Shown here: in pieces, positions 1-8,888 of the stretch
Position numbering within the stretch: the first letter of the stretch is position 1
How the letters are laid out: the number at the start of each line of letters is the position of its first letter
Assembly: GCF_030068615.1 (NCBI RefSeq)
Contig: NZ_JASJOC010000001.1
Span: 248,001 to 312,000, forward strand
Direction: 5' to 3'
Length of the DNA stretch: 64,000 bases
Source of the DNA: Halostagnicola sp. A-GB9-2
GTDB taxonomy: Archaea > Halobacteriota > Halobacteria > Halobacteriales > Natrialbaceae
Notes under the pieces: generated by a model
Told to the model about the DNA's origin: nothing
The model's input: only the letters and a program-made list of their open reading frames with translations
Database searches by the model: none
Translations under genes and position numbers: made by a program

Positions 1-954
1 TTCACTCGGATAAGGCACCGAGAGCGCGCGTACAAGAGATGGACCCTTCTCGCGGAGCCACACGCGTTCTTTCGCGAGCGCCCACTCGCTACGCTCGCGG
101 TGACCATTCCGGCATCGCTTCTCGTTGTCGGAGGGGCGACGGTAATCGGCATCAGTGGGCTTCCCTGGGGCGGTAGTGCCGCTGATCCGATACGGGCGAC
201 GGTCGTTTCCCTGTATGTTCCGCTGTATCTCGTTTTGACTCCACTCGCGGCGTTCTACGAGTGGAACGTCTCACGGCGTACCGCGGTCGTCGACACGTTT
301 TCGGAAGACCTCCGAAAGCTCTCGAGTGCAAACGATACGGGGCAACCGCTCCTCGCGTCGCTCCGATCGGTTTCCCAGACGGCCGACGGAAGACTGGCTA
401 CCGAGTTCGAAGCGATGCATACCAAGGTCGCCTACGGGAGGCGTCTGGACCAGGCGCTCGTCGAGTTCGCAAACAGCTATCAGCTCCCGAGGCTGGCCAG
501 GACGACGCGGCTCATCACCGAAGCGCAAAAAGCGACGAATCACATCACGCCCGTGTTACGGACGGCCGCAACGGCGAGTGAGAACCACGACGAACTCGAG
601 CGAGAGCGACGGTCACGAACCCGAATGCAGGTCGCCATCATCGTCATGACGTTTCTGACGGTACTCGCCGTTATCGCGGTCTTGCAAACGCAGTTCGTCG
701 AGACGATGTCGGGGCTCGGGACCGAAACTGCCACCGGTAGCGGCGGCGCTTCCGGCCAACTGACGAACGTCGATTCCAGTTCTCGTATCGATGCCGGCAC
801 GCTTTCGGCGGTGTTCTTTCATGCGGTAACCCTCCAGGCGATTCTCTCGGGATTCATCTGTGGATACCTTCGGAACGCGGACCTGTTGAGCGGAGCGAAG
901 TACGTGATCGCGCTTTCGACTATCGCGCTCGTCGGCTGGGCGGTGGTGATTTGA
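1..954 (+). CDS. pilC: Type II/IV secretion membrane protein PilC/TadC family, 3' part (5' end outside window)
   Basis: The reading frame is already open at the first base, so the gene begins upstream; about 317 C-terminal residues are visible. They contain a T2SSF domain (helical region with LLASLRSV, then LRTAATASENHDELERER), a membrane segment just after it (MQVAIIVMTFLTVLAVIAV) and further hydrophobic stretches at the C-terminus. This is the polytopic platform protein of archaeal type IV pilus machines, normally partnered with a PilB ATPase. Five pilin-like genes follow in an overlapping operon, which supports a pilus or secretion role. Which paralogue (PilC1-5 style naming) it is cannot be decided from the fragment. 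Confidence 0.85.
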   Translation, partial: FTRIRHRERAYKRWTLLAEPHAFFRERPLATLAVTIPASLLVVGGATVIGISGLPWGGSAADPIRATVVSLYVPLYLVLTPLAAFYEWNVSRRTAVVDTFSEDLRKLSSANDTGQPLLASLRSVSQTADGRLATEFEAMHTKVAYGRRLDQALVEFANSYQLPRLARTTRLITEAQKATNHITPVLRTAATASENHDELERERRSRTRMQVAIIVMTFLTVLAVIAVLQTQFVETMSGLGTETATGSGGASGQLTNVDSSSRIDAGTLSAVFFHAVTLQAILSGFICGYLRNADLLSGAKYVIALSTIALVGWAVVI

Positions 955-955
955 G

Positions 956-1453
956 ATGGTAAAAACACGATCACACTGGGTTTCAATCGGTGAGGTGGAT
1001 CGGGGCCAGACCGCACAGGATTTCGCCATCGGGATCGGGATATTCCTGCTGGCGGTTGCGTTCGCGTTCGCGACGGTCCCCTCGCTCGTCGGACCGGATG
1101 CCGTAGAGAGCGACGGCGCCGCATACGCTCAGGCCGACCGCGTCGCAACGGCAATCGTCGACGACCTCGAGACCGGCGAGAACCCGAACGAACTAGACGG
1201 AGACCGACTCGAGAACGAGTACGATACCGAAGGGTTTCCGGAGCGGTTCGGGCTTCGAACGGTCGACGGAGCGTCGCTCGAGTCGGTGACGATTTCTCTT
1301 GAGACGCTCGACCGAGAAACCAGCCTCCTGACGCGGGGAGACGCCGATGTGGATGATCACTCCGCAGTCACGGTCGAGCGCCTCGTTTCCGTAGCCGGTA
1401 TCAACGAGTGTCAGTCCGCTTGCCGGCTCACCGTGAGGGTTGGGAACCGATGA
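956..1453 (+). CDS. Pilin-like protein, DUF7287-type
   Basis: The 165-residue protein starts one base after the pilC stop. A short charged leader (VDRGQTAQDFAIG) is followed by a single hydrophobic helix of about 20 residues and a polar, acidic extracellular domain. The RG-Q junction before the helix resembles an archaeal prepilin peptidase (class III signal) site. The haloarchaeal DUF7287 family sits in exactly this position after pilC; the family assignment is from memory of the pattern. It is probably a minor pilin or pseudopilin assembled by the upstream machine. Its stop overlaps the next start by four bases. Confidence 0.75.
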   Translation: MVKTRSHWVSIGEVDRGQTAQDFAIGIGIFLLAVAFAFATVPSLVGPDAVESDGAAYAQADRVATAIVDDLETGENPNELDGDRLENEYDTEGFPERFGLRTVDGASLESVTISLETLDRETSLLTRGDADVDDHSAVTVERLVSVAGINECQSACRLTVRVGNR

Positions 1454-2094
1454 GTCCCCGTTTGCTTTCCCTCCCGTGGCGGGCGATCACCTCGATCAGC
1501 CGTATGAACGAGCCTCGAACACCCGACCGCTCTGGCGGAGATCGCGCTCAGGCGTACACGCTTGAGGGATTCGTCGGAGCCGCAATCGTTCTCGGTGTGG
1601 TCCTTATGGCCCTTCACTCGGGACCGCTCGCGGCGGTTATGGAGGAGTCAGGCGAACGTGATCGTCAAAACCAGCTCCAACAGGAAACGCAGGATGCGCT
1701 CGTCGTCGCAGCCGCTGCGGACGGGGGACCGGGCGACGAAGAAGTGGGAACCCTTTCGGCGTTCGTTCGTGCATGGAACGGCACCCAGTTCTCGAGTGAT
1801 GAGGTCGAAAGCTACGTTCTTGGAGAGGTACTGGCCGAACAGTTCGGAGAATCTCCGAGGGATCTGGAGTATCTGATCTCGTTCAATTTCGAGAACGAAA
1901 ACGGCTCGGTCAGCCAGGAGACGGTGTATGCGACCTCCGACGAAGAGCCGGACACAAACGCAGTCGCCGCGAATTACGTGGTAACTGTCTTTGGGGACCA
2001 GGAGGAGGCCGACGACTTCGGTCTCCGTTCTTCGATCAGTCCTCCAGGTGAATCGGCCGGCACCGTGATTGGCGTGGAGGTGACCGTCTGGTGA
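1450..2094 (+). CDS. Pilin-like protein, DUF7288-type
   Basis: The start is placed at the ATG that overlaps the previous stop (ATGA). A second ATG 54 bases downstream gives a shorter leader directly before DRAQAYTLEGFVG and is also possible. The N-terminal helix (FVGAAIVLGVVLMALHSG) is preceded by the prepilin-like RAQAYTLEG segment, followed by a mixed polar domain of about 150 residues rich in Glu and Asp. This fits a secreted or membrane-tethered minor pilin of a haloarchaeal type IV pilus operon. The next gene overlaps by GTGA, so translation is probably coupled. Confidence 0.72.
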   Translation: MSPRLLSLPWRAITSISRMNEPRTPDRSGGDRAQAYTLEGFVGAAIVLGVVLMALHSGPLAAVMEESGERDRQNQLQQETQDALVVAAAADGGPGDEEVGTLSAFVRAWNGTQFSSDEVESYVLGEVLAEQFGESPRDLEYLISFNFENENGSVSQETVYATSDEEPDTNAVAANYVVTVFGDQEEADDFGLRSSISPPGESAGTVIGVEVTVW

Positions 2095-2954
2095 CTCACT
2101 CTCGAGACCGCGGGCAGTTACTCCTCGTCGGTTCCATCGCAATCGCGTTCGTCCTCCTCGGGCTGGTCCTCACCTTCAACGGGATGGTGTACACGGAGAC
2201 CGCTTCCTCGAGCGCAGAAAGTCGGGACCGCGGCGCGATGCAGGCGACGGAACACGGGGTCGTCGACGGTGTTCAACACATCGTAGAAGCCGCGTGGAAC
2301 GAAGACGAGTTCGAATTTGAAGCGGGCATAGAGCGAGCGGTAGCCGAGTACGTCGAACAGTATCGACGGATGAACGCCGCCGGTGGAACGGCAGTCGTCA
2401 GTGCGGAACTAGCTATCGTCGAAGACGAGGCCGAAATTCGGCGGTTCAGTGGCGAACGGATCGGATCCGACGGAGAGCTTCTGTTCGAGGGAGAGTTTTC
2501 GAAATTCGACATCGAGACGGCAACGGATACCGTAACTCAGGAAATCGCGATTATGGCCGTTCCGCTCGAGGGAAATCCAGTGGAGCTCTCGCTCGCTCCG
2601 ACCGGTGACGGAGCGATATCGGTCGGAGCGGCCGATGGAAACGCCTGTACGGTCGAGACAAGCAACGCCGAACTCGATCTCGTAACCGGCGACGACGGTG
2701 TCGACGAAGAGAACTCGAGCGACTGTGAGTACGACGTTCTCGAGAGCGAGAGAGGCTACGAGTCCGTCACCGTCGATCCGACGAACGACGCGGTGCTCGA
2801 ATCGTACGATGTCGTTACGAGCGGTTCGGATACGCGAGTCCAGAACGCCGAGTCAACCGGCGTCGAGTTCGCCGAGCTCACGCTTCAGTACGACTCGAGG
2901 GACGTCACGACCGAACGCACCCACGCGATTTACGGGTTCGGTGAGGGGCCGTGA
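2091..2954 (+). CDS. Pilin-like protein, DUF7261-type
   Basis: A GTG start overlaps the preceding stop (GTGA). The 287-residue product begins MTHSRDRGQLLLVG, a class III signal-like RG-Q junction, then one transmembrane helix and a long acidic ectodomain. Two Cys pairs near residues 183 and 207 could form disulfides outside the cell. It resembles the haloarchaeal DUF7261 pilus-operon proteins. Its role as a minor pilin is inferred from the operon and signal type; no catalytic motif is visible. Confidence 0.72.
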   Translation: MTHSRDRGQLLLVGSIAIAFVLLGLVLTFNGMVYTETASSSAESRDRGAMQATEHGVVDGVQHIVEAAWNEDEFEFEAGIERAVAEYVEQYRRMNAAGGTAVVSAELAIVEDEAEIRRFSGERIGSDGELLFEGEFSKFDIETATDTVTQEIAIMAVPLEGNPVELSLAPTGDGAISVGAADGNACTVETSNAELDLVTGDDGVDEENSSDCEYDVLESERGYESVTVDPTNDAVLESYDVVTSGSDTRVQNAESTGVEFAELTLQYDSRDVTTERTHAIYGFGEGP

Positions 2955-3439
2955 TCGCGTTCCATCGCGACAGCCGTGCGGTTTCGATCGCACTAACGCA
3001 CGCCCTGACACTCGGAATAACGACGATACTCGTCGGTGCTCTGCTACTCGGTGGTGGAACGTCCCTCGAGGCCGAGACCGACCGAACCGTAGCCGACTCG
3101 CTCGAGACGACGGGCGAGCGCCTCGCAACCGAAGTCACTCGCGCTGACGGGCTGGGATCTACCGACGGAGCGACCGAGGAGGTCACACTCTCCGTGGAGT
3201 ATCCGGATACCGTCGCCAACTCGCGGTACAGAGTCGGACTCGTCGACGACTGTCACAAAATCGATGTCGCGCTGTCGGCGAGCGAACACTGCCTCGAACT
3301 CACCGCGACCCGCATCGACGAGTCGGTGTACGTCCCACTCGGAGAGTTGGATGCAGACATCGATGCGAAAGGCTCGGTTCGAGGCGGGGCGATCTCGGTC
3401 GTTCACGATGGTGATCAACTTGGGTTCGAAAACCCATGA
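2951..3439 (+). CDS. Pilin-like protein, DUF7266-type
   Basis: GTG start in a GTGA overlap with the preceding gene. The short 162-residue protein has an N-terminal DSRAVSIALTHALTLG segment, one hydrophobic helix with the GALLLGGGTSLE end typical of this family, then a small beta-rich domain with two Cys (DDCHK and EHCLE) that may form a disulfide. It is translationally coupled to the next gene through ATGA. Its probable role is as a minor pilin; nothing indicates enzymatic activity. Confidence 0.72.
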   Translation: MIAFHRDSRAVSIALTHALTLGITTILVGALLLGGGTSLEAETDRTVADSLETTGERLATEVTRADGLGSTDGATEEVTLSVEYPDTVANSRYRVGLVDDCHKIDVALSASEHCLELTATRIDESVYVPLGELDADIDAKGSVRGGAISVVHDGDQLGFENP

Positions 3440-4206
3440 AACGGACCCGAAACGAGCGGAGCGGGCGACGGGACGAACGCGCGGTCACCGAACTTGTTAG
3501 TTTTGTCCTCGTCTTCGGAACGATCGTTCTCAGCGTTGCCGTGGTGTCCATCGTCGGCTTTCAGGCGATACAGATCGAGCAAGAACACGAACAGTTCCAC
3601 CTCGCCGAACGGGCAGTGGACGATCTTTCGAACGATTTCAACGATATCCTTCGAATCGACGGTGTGAGCCAGCGAGACAACGAGTTGGCAGTTAGTGGTC
3701 AGACCATCGCTCCGGGCGAACCGGGACCGCGGCTGGAGGTCGCTATCGACCACGCGGGTGGGACTGACACTGAGTCGTGGCGTCTCGGCTCGTTCGTCTA
3801 CGGGGACGATTCCCACGCGGTCGCATACGAGGGTGGGGGCGTGTTTCGAACGAGCGAAACCGGCAAACGGACGAGTCTCGTGGAGCCACGGATACAGTGT
3901 GAGGATGAGACTGCAATCGTTTCGGTCGTAAAGATCAAGGAAGACAACCGTGCCGTCCAGTCGAACGGGGTCGTTTCAGTTACTGCGACGGAAACGGAGT
4001 CGTATCGAGAGACGTTTTTCAACGTCAATGCGCTCGAGATAGATGTCGAAACTGCACGCTCGTCCGACCGCGGCTGGGAACGCGCCTTTGACGGATGGAC
4101 CGAAACCGGCGATAGCTGGACGTGTACCGGATCGGAGGGTGCGGTTGTCGACAGCCTCTCCGTTCACGTTGTGACGATCGACATCGACTACGCTACGTCG
4201 GTCTGA
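3436..4206 (+). CDS. Pilin-like protein, DUF7289-type
   Basis: The last gene of the pilus operon, overlapping its neighbour by ATGA. The 256-residue protein has a basic N-terminus (MKRTRNERSGRRDERAVTE), a hydrophobic helix (LVSFVLVFGTIVLSVAVVSI) and a long beta-rich ectodomain, the usual layout of DUF7289 proteins in haloarchaea. The ERAVTELVSF junction resembles the prepilin cleavage region of haloarchaeal adhesion pilins. The next gene is convergent, so transcription of the operon should end in the roughly 100 bases that follow. Confidence 0.75.
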   Translation: MKRTRNERSGRRDERAVTELVSFVLVFGTIVLSVAVVSIVGFQAIQIEQEHEQFHLAERAVDDLSNDFNDILRIDGVSQRDNELAVSGQTIAPGEPGPRLEVAIDHAGGTDTESWRLGSFVYGDDSHAVAYEGGGVFRTSETGKRTSLVEPRIQCEDETAIVSVVKIKEDNRAVQSNGVVSVTATETESYRETFFNVNALEIDVETARSSDRGWERAFDGWTETGDSWTCTGSEGAVVDSLSVHVVTIDIDYATSV

Positions 4207-4308
4207 ATCCGTTGCCAGGCCGCGTGGTCAGTGAAAGCGCCGCGCTCTCGAGGTTGGCGAATGGGGACGTTTCCACAGTCCGGTCTCAAAAACGACGTAT
4301 AATGCCCT

Positions 4309-5121
4309 TCACGAGGAGTTCGGTTGATTCTGATACACTCGGAGACGGGAATCGTGAACCGAGAACGCGGACTGTACTCTCGAGGAAATCGTCTCCGATT
4401 TACCGATAACGAGGTATCCCTCCGGTCGGAGCGACCGTTCGATGGTCTCGAGCATCGGCGTTTTGTACTCGCTGTCGATGTAGATGAACAGGTTCCGGCA
4501 GGTCGCGAGGTCGAAGTCGGATTTGGGTTCGTCGTTTATGAGGTCGTGGCGTTCGAAGGTAACGGTCCGTTTGATCGAATCGGTTACTTCGTAGGTTCGC
4601 CCGTCTCGCTCGACGTAGTTCGAATAGTCCTCCAGAAACTCGAGTTGCTCGGCCAAATCGACCGTTCGGAGTTCCTCGTAGGCTCCCTCTCGAGCGGTCT
4701 CGAGTGCGGGTTCGCTGATATCGGTCGCGAGGATTTCCACCGCAGACTCGTCGATCCCGGGATCGTCGTGTGCGAGCATCGCTAGCGAATACGGTTCGCG
4801 TCCGTCCGCACAGGCCGCACTCCAAACGCGTACGGTTCCTCGAGTCTCCGATAGCTCTCGAAGGACGGCACGGATCCCCTCCCAGACGTCGGGATTTCGA
4901 AAGAAGCCGGTAACGTTGATGCTCATCGACTCGAGCAGGGCGACCTGTTCGTCGGGCGTCGCTCGGAGGTGGGCCAGATACTCCTCGTACGTCTCTGAAT
5001 CGGTCCGTCGCATTCGAGACGTGATTCGTCGATCCAGATAACTATCGTTGTAGTGACTCGTCGCGAAGGCGAGTTCGGTTTCGACGTACTCGAGTAGTGT
5101 TTCGAACGTATCCGTCGTCAT
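4309..5121 (-). CDS. cheR: Chemotaxis receptor methyltransferase CheR
   Basis: The 270-residue product has the usual CheR size. The N-terminal helical part (MTTDTFETLLEYVETELAF, with basic DRRITSRMRR) is followed by the Rossmann SAM-binding domain: VWSAACADGREPYSLAM is motif I and CRNLFIYID the second conserved motif. It methylates Glu residues of chemoreceptors using SAM. It overlaps the upstream cheD by four bases, so the receptor deamidase and methylase are co-translated. No other che or receptor genes are in view, so this pair is either split from the main che locus or lies at its edge. Confidence 0.95.
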   Translation of the reverse strand: MTTDTFETLLEYVETELAFATSHYNDSYLDRRITSRMRRTDSETYEEYLAHLRATPDEQVALLESMSINVTGFFRNPDVWEGIRAVLRELSETRGTVRVWSAACADGREPYSLAMLAHDDPGIDESAVEILATDISEPALETAREGAYEELRTVDLAEQLEFLEDYSNYVERDGRTYEVTDSIKRTVTFERHDLINDEPKSDFDLATCRNLFIYIDSEYKTPMLETIERSLRPEGYLVIGKSETISSRVQSAFSVHDSRLRVYQNQPNSS

Positions 5122-5633
5122 AGCGTTTGGTCTCCGTGTTCGTCGTCCGCAGTCTCAACGACGAGTTCGCCCGTCTCGAGGGAGAACTCGACGGTTCGTC
5201 CGTGATTTCCGCCGACATCTTCGGCGACGAGCGAGACGTCGAGCGTCTCGAGTTCCGCCTTCGCCGTGGCGATGTTCCGTTGGCCAACGCTGTCTCCGAG
5301 ACGCTTGAACTCGAACATATCGCTGCCGCCGGCTATTTTGGCCTCGAGGGACGACCGGGAACCGCCGGCCTCGATCGTTCGTCGGCGCAGCGCTCGTACC
5401 GCCGTGTCGGCGTACTTCCCCGGTTTGTCACTGGTCGTCGTCGTCTCCGTACTGTCGGGTAACATCGCGTGTGCTAACCCACCAACCGCTCGTTTGGGAT
5501 CGTAGAGTGCGATCGCAAGACAGGACCCCAACCCGTAGGATTTGAAGATATCGTTTCCGGTACCGACGAGAGCATCGGAAATGCGCACCTGTCGTGGAGC
5601 GGGTGCGTTCGGCTCAGAATTGGGCTGGTTCAT
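5118..5633 (-). CDS. cheD: Chemoreceptor glutamine deamidase CheD
   Basis: The start is the ATG giving MNQPNSEP; an upstream in-frame start would add 25 unconserved residues. The GLGSCLAIALYD segment holds the catalytic Cys and GLAHAMLP the catalytic His of the CheD fold; Thr/Ser residues follow in the usual place. A Gly-rich ARIAGGSDMF-like stretch (AKIAGGSDMF) matches the KxFGG-type loop of the family. It deamidates Gln in methyl-accepting chemotaxis proteins and commonly interacts with CheC. It is the first gene of the cheD-cheR pair. Confidence 0.93.
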   Translation of the reverse strand: MNQPNSEPNAPAPRQVRISDALVGTGNDIFKSYGLGSCLAIALYDPKRAVGGLAHAMLPDSTETTTTSDKPGKYADTAVRALRRRTIEAGGSRSSLEAKIAGGSDMFEFKRLGDSVGQRNIATAKAELETLDVSLVAEDVGGNHGRTVEFSLETGELVVETADDEHGDQTL

Positions 5634-5760
5634 CTGTGTCCTCCGATCGGTTGAAACCGCTTGTGACGTTCTCCTCTGCGATATAGTCACTTGTGCGTAC
5701 CTGTTCAAGTACTCTTCCCTCGAAAACGAAACGGAAGCTGGCGATCGGGTCGGACGATAA

Positions 5761-6534
5761 CTACCGGGGCCCTGGCGGCGAATCGTCGTCCGATTCGTCC
5801 CCGCCTTCGACGTCGAGGCCCATCCGCTTTCGACGTTCCTCTAATTCCTTGACCTGACGGTAGTAGTAGGCGACACCAGCGCCGCCGACGACCACGACGA
5901 CGCCGATCAATCCGAGAAACAGCGGCACGTCTCGCGTATTGTAGTATCGCAACGAGATCGAACTATCGGCGTTGTCCCACGTCAGTTGCTCCTGGCCGTC
6001 GACTTCTTCCCGATCGTATCCGCCCGGACTAACGCCGCCTAGCAGGAAATTCGACGTGCTGTGTCCCTCGGGAATTGTCACTTCGTAGCTTCCCTGCATG
6101 TACATCCCAATCTGGAACGATTTGGAGGTCGAATCGCCCGAAAACGCGAGCGTTCCGTTTCCGTCCGGCACCCGAATATCGGTACTCGCACTCTCCTGTT
6201 CGATATCGAGTTCCGAGCCCGTTAGCTCGGTTCCGTTCTCATGCCAGTATCGAACGGCGTGGACGTCCACGGCCTGGTCGCTGTAGAGGGTTGATTCGGA
6301 CATCGAAATCTCCTCGGTTCCGTTCAGATCGTAGACGGCGCGATATTCGCCGCCACCGATCAGGCTCGCACCTTCGACATCGATCGCGACGTCGGCGTCA
6401 CTCTCTCGCAAGTCCTCGTAGTCCTGTTCGCGGTCGAGTTCCTCGTCGGAGATGCCGCCGAAGAACATCGAACAGCCCGCAAACGTCACGAGCAGACCGA
6501 CGACGACGATGCCGAGAACGAGACGTCGATTCAT
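5761..6534 (-). CDS. Membrane-anchored lipoprotein, DUF5803-type
   Basis: The N-terminus MNRRLVLGIVVVGLLVTFAG is followed by CSMFFGG, a clear lipobox (FAGC). After the lipid anchor comes a beta-rich ectodomain of about 170 residues, then a second hydrophobic helix (VPLFLGLIGVVVVVGGAGVA) and a basic cytoplasmic tail (YYYRQVKELEERRKRMG). It resembles the haloarchaeal DUF5803 family. It directly follows the DUF2110 gene with a 6-base gap and is probably co-transcribed with tfe. No function is known to me. Confidence 0.75.
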   Translation of the reverse strand: MNRRLVLGIVVVGLLVTFAGCSMFFGGISDEELDREQDYEDLRESDADVAIDVEGASLIGGGEYRAVYDLNGTEEISMSESTLYSDQAVDVHAVRYWHENGTELTGSELDIEQESASTDIRVPDGNGTLAFSGDSTSKSFQIGMYMQGSYEVTIPEGHSTSNFLLGGVSPGGYDREEVDGQEQLTWDNADSSISLRYYNTRDVPLFLGLIGVVVVVGGAGVAYYYRQVKELEERRKRMGLDVEGGDESDDDSPPGPR

Positions 6535-6540
6535 GGCAGG

Positions 6541-7230
6541 TTAGGGAACGACACAACGGAGCTCTGCTGGCAGATACTCACCGATGCTCGAGAGGAGTCC
6601 CGGCGGGTCGGTATCCTCCGGGCAGACCACGCTCTGCTCGAGCAGGCCGAGTCGTTCGACGGTAATGTAATCCTGGGCGTGGCCGGCGCGATTGAGCGTC
6701 GCCCGAACTTCGGCGCGGGTTGCGCTGTTGACGTTCAGCCGACCGTCGCCGCGGCTCCACTCGTAGAGCCGATCGCGTTCTGCCTCGGCCAGACGAGAGG
6801 GCTCTGCATCTTCGTCGCCGAACTCGCCGCCGTAGACGAACCGCAGCGGCATGTGCTGGACGAGTCCGTAGCGTTCGCGGATCTGCGTCGGTGAACCGGG
6901 ACCGAGATCGAACTCCTCGGCCGGGATCCGAACCGCTTGGCCGGCGTCGAGGATGAAGCCGTCTTCGTCCCACGAATCTAGCGTTCCGACGTACGTTTCA
7001 CCGGCCTCGAGATCGGGGACGATTTCGCCGAACTCCTCGCGGAGGACGTTTCGCGCGACGACGGCGTCTTCGCCCTCGATCGTTACCGAGGGGAAATCGT
7101 CGTGGCGCACGCCGACCTCGAACTCGACCTCGAGGTCGCCGATTTCGTTGTTCACTAGGGATCGGAGCGAATCCGTCGCTCGCTCGCGTGCATCACCGCT
7201 GACGTAGAGTTTCGTTGCAAGTACAACCAT
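6541..7230 (-). CDS. DUF2110 family protein
   Basis: The 229-residue soluble protein contains a GETYVGTLDSWDEDGFILDAG segment that looks like a small RNA-binding barrel and an NVNSATRAEVRATLNRAGHAQDYI helical region near the C-terminus. The pattern matches archaeal DUF2110 proteins. Its start overlaps the tfe stop by one base, and tfe-DUF2110 adjacency is recurrent in haloarchaea, so a role close to transcription or RNA is likely but unproven. Confidence 0.8.
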   Translation of the reverse strand: MVVLATKLYVSGDARERATDSLRSLVNNEIGDLEVEFEVGVRHDDFPSVTIEGEDAVVARNVLREEFGEIVPDLEAGETYVGTLDSWDEDGFILDAGQAVRIPAEEFDLGPGSPTQIRERYGLVQHMPLRFVYGGEFGDEDAEPSRLAEAERDRLYEWSRGDGRLNVNSATRAEVRATLNRAGHAQDYITVERLGLLEQSVVCPEDTDPPGLLSSIGEYLPAELRCVVP

Positions 7231-7748
7231 CAGGCGTCGATATTAAGTTCGTCTTCGAGGGCGGCGAGACGATCGTCCATTGCGTTTACGAGTCGGTCGT
7301 TGTCCATCGATTCGACTGGCGAGCCACATTCGGGACATTCGAAGCCGAAGTCCATCGCTTCGCCGAACTCGAAGCGGATCGAACAGATCTCGCAGAGATA
7401 GAATTCGTGGTTTCGTTCGTACTCCTGACGGCCATCGAGGGCGTCGTGGAGACGATGCATCTCTTCTTCTAAGTTCTCCGGGATGTTGTCGTACTGGAAC
7501 GTCCAGAGGTAGGTCAGCCAGCCCGAATCCTCGTCTCGAAGACGACGGTAGGTCGCCAGATCGTTCTCGTACAGGATAAACAGCGCCCGACGGACGTCGT
7601 TGAGCTCGAGATCTAAATCTTCTGCGAGCTCCTCGTCGGTCACTTCCCCGTCCGGCGGTGCCGCCGCGACGGGCATCCCCGTTGGGCCGACCAGCTCGTG
7701 TAAGTACTTCTGGATGACTGGATCCTCGAGCAGCTCCTCAAAAGCCAT
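7230..7748 (-). CDS. tfe: Transcription factor E (TFE alpha subunit)
   Basis: The 172-residue protein has an N-terminal winged helix (residues 1-90: helices around YLHELVG and TDEELAEDLDLELNDVRRAL) followed by a zinc ribbon with CEICS and CPECG cysteine pairs at about residues 123-145. TFE aids promoter opening by archaeal RNA polymerase with TBP and TFB. It is the head of a minus-strand operon with DUF2110 and DUF5803. The residue spacing and size match the haloarchaeal family; I see no anomaly. Confidence 0.95.
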   Translation of the reverse strand: MAFEELLEDPVIQKYLHELVGPTGMPVAAAPPDGEVTDEELAEDLDLELNDVRRALFILYENDLATYRRLRDEDSGWLTYLWTFQYDNIPENLEEEMHRLHDALDGRQEYERNHEFYLCEICSIRFEFGEAMDFGFECPECGSPVESMDNDRLVNAMDDRLAALEDELNIDA

Positions 7749-7853
7749 TAGCTACCCCTAATAGTATGCGACCATTAAGTCTTTTGAGCGACGGCGCAGT
7801 CCTCGGTCGAACGGTCGTCGTGGTTCGATCCGGTACCTGATCGTTCTCGAGAA

Positions 7854-8402
7854 TCACTCGTCGTCGACTGGTTCGACCCGCTTTCCGGTTTCCTTCGGAA
7901 TGACCCGACGATCGGCCCCTTTCCATTCCCGATCGAACTCGCGTCCCTCGAAAAGCCTGTCGAGAAAGACCGCCAGCCCGGCGACCTCCGAGTGGGGCTG
8001 ATTAGTGACGCCGACGTTCCAGTCGGCGGCTTCGTAGACGTCGAAGGAGACTTTCTCGGAGCCGACGACGATCAATAGCGGCGTTTCGTGTTCGTCGTGT
8101 GAGGTTCGAATCTCGTCCTCGACGGATTCGACCCGCTCGCCGTACATCGTCAGGTGGACAACCGAGCCGTCCCAGTTCCGGATGATCGCATTCGGCGAAT
8201 CGGTCAGTTCGACGTCGAAGGGGCCGCCAAATCGGTCCGTGATATCCGCGACGGTCTCGAGTGACTGTCCGGCGTTATCGGGAAAAATCACGCGGTCGGC
8301 ACCCAGTGCGCGCGCTGTCAATCCGACGTGTGTCGTCATCCGTTCGTCGCGCCCGGGTCGGTGACCGAGACGGAGAACGGCGACTTCGGGCGAGCCATCC
8401 AT
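7854..8402 (-). CDS. trm56: tRNA (cytidine(56)-2'-O)-methyltransferase (aTrm56)
   Basis: SPOUT-fold methylase of archaeal tRNA C56. The protein opens with VAVLRLGHRPGRDERMTTHV, has an LGADRVIFPDN strand-loop and the knotted cofactor-binding region (LLIVVGSEKVSFDVYEAADW, then VGVTNQPHSEVAGLAVFLDR). I chose the ATG giving MDGSPEVAVLRLG; a GTG three codons upstream is also in frame. It methylates the ribose of C56 in the T-loop of tRNA, an archaeal replacement for C/D box guidance. It stands alone downstream of a small membrane protein gene. Confidence 0.92.
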   Translation of the reverse strand: MDGSPEVAVLRLGHRPGRDERMTTHVGLTARALGADRVIFPDNAGQSLETVADITDRFGGPFDVELTDSPNAIIRNWDGSVVHLTMYGERVESVEDEIRTSHDEHETPLLIVVGSEKVSFDVYEAADWNVGVTNQPHSEVAGLAVFLDRLFEGREFDREWKGADRRVIPKETGKRVEPVDDE

Positions 8403-8474
8403 GGACGGCACTTGTGGCGTCGAATATATGTGGATTCGGATTAGAAAGCGCTGGCTCGAGACAACGCCGTTCGG

Positions 8475-8714
8475 TTAGTGGTCCCGATCGCCGGAACCCT
8501 CTCCGTCGGCGGTCGCGAGCGCTGAACTCGTCACGAGTGCGAAGTAGGCGACGATGCCTGAAATCATACACAGGTAGTACGCCCACGTCGGGCCGTCGAC
8601 GAGTTGGAAGAGCACTTCGACCATGGTCACCCAGACGATCGCGAACGCGAGATCCGTCAGGATCCCCCATCGCTCGTCTCGAGCCGTCTCGAGTCGCTCT
8701 CGAACGCCAGTCAC
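8475..8714 (-). CDS. Small two-helix membrane protein, unknown function
   Basis: The 79-residue product from a GTG start is MTGVRERLETARDERWG followed by two hydrophobic helices (AFAIVWVTMVEVLFQLV and YYLCMISGIVAYFALVTSS) separated by a short DGPTWA turn, and a polar acidic tail. The clean two-helix hairpin with charged ends supports a real gene. I do not recognise the family with confidence. Confidence 0.6.
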   Translation of the reverse strand: MTGVRERLETARDERWGILTDLAFAIVWVTMVEVLFQLVDGPTWAYYLCMISGIVAYFALVTSSALATADGEGSGDRDH

Positions 8715-8888
8715 GGATCTCTCACCCTGACTCTGATGTCGGATTTGAAAGTTCGTTTCATACGCGGTGAACCCGTTGTGCTGTGGAAAAGCTTGCTTTC
8801 AGTATCTTCGTCGATCGCCCTTCGACCGGTCCGATCCCAGCGACCGGCGAGTTGACCCGCCGGCACACGGGAATCGGTAGTCATACGC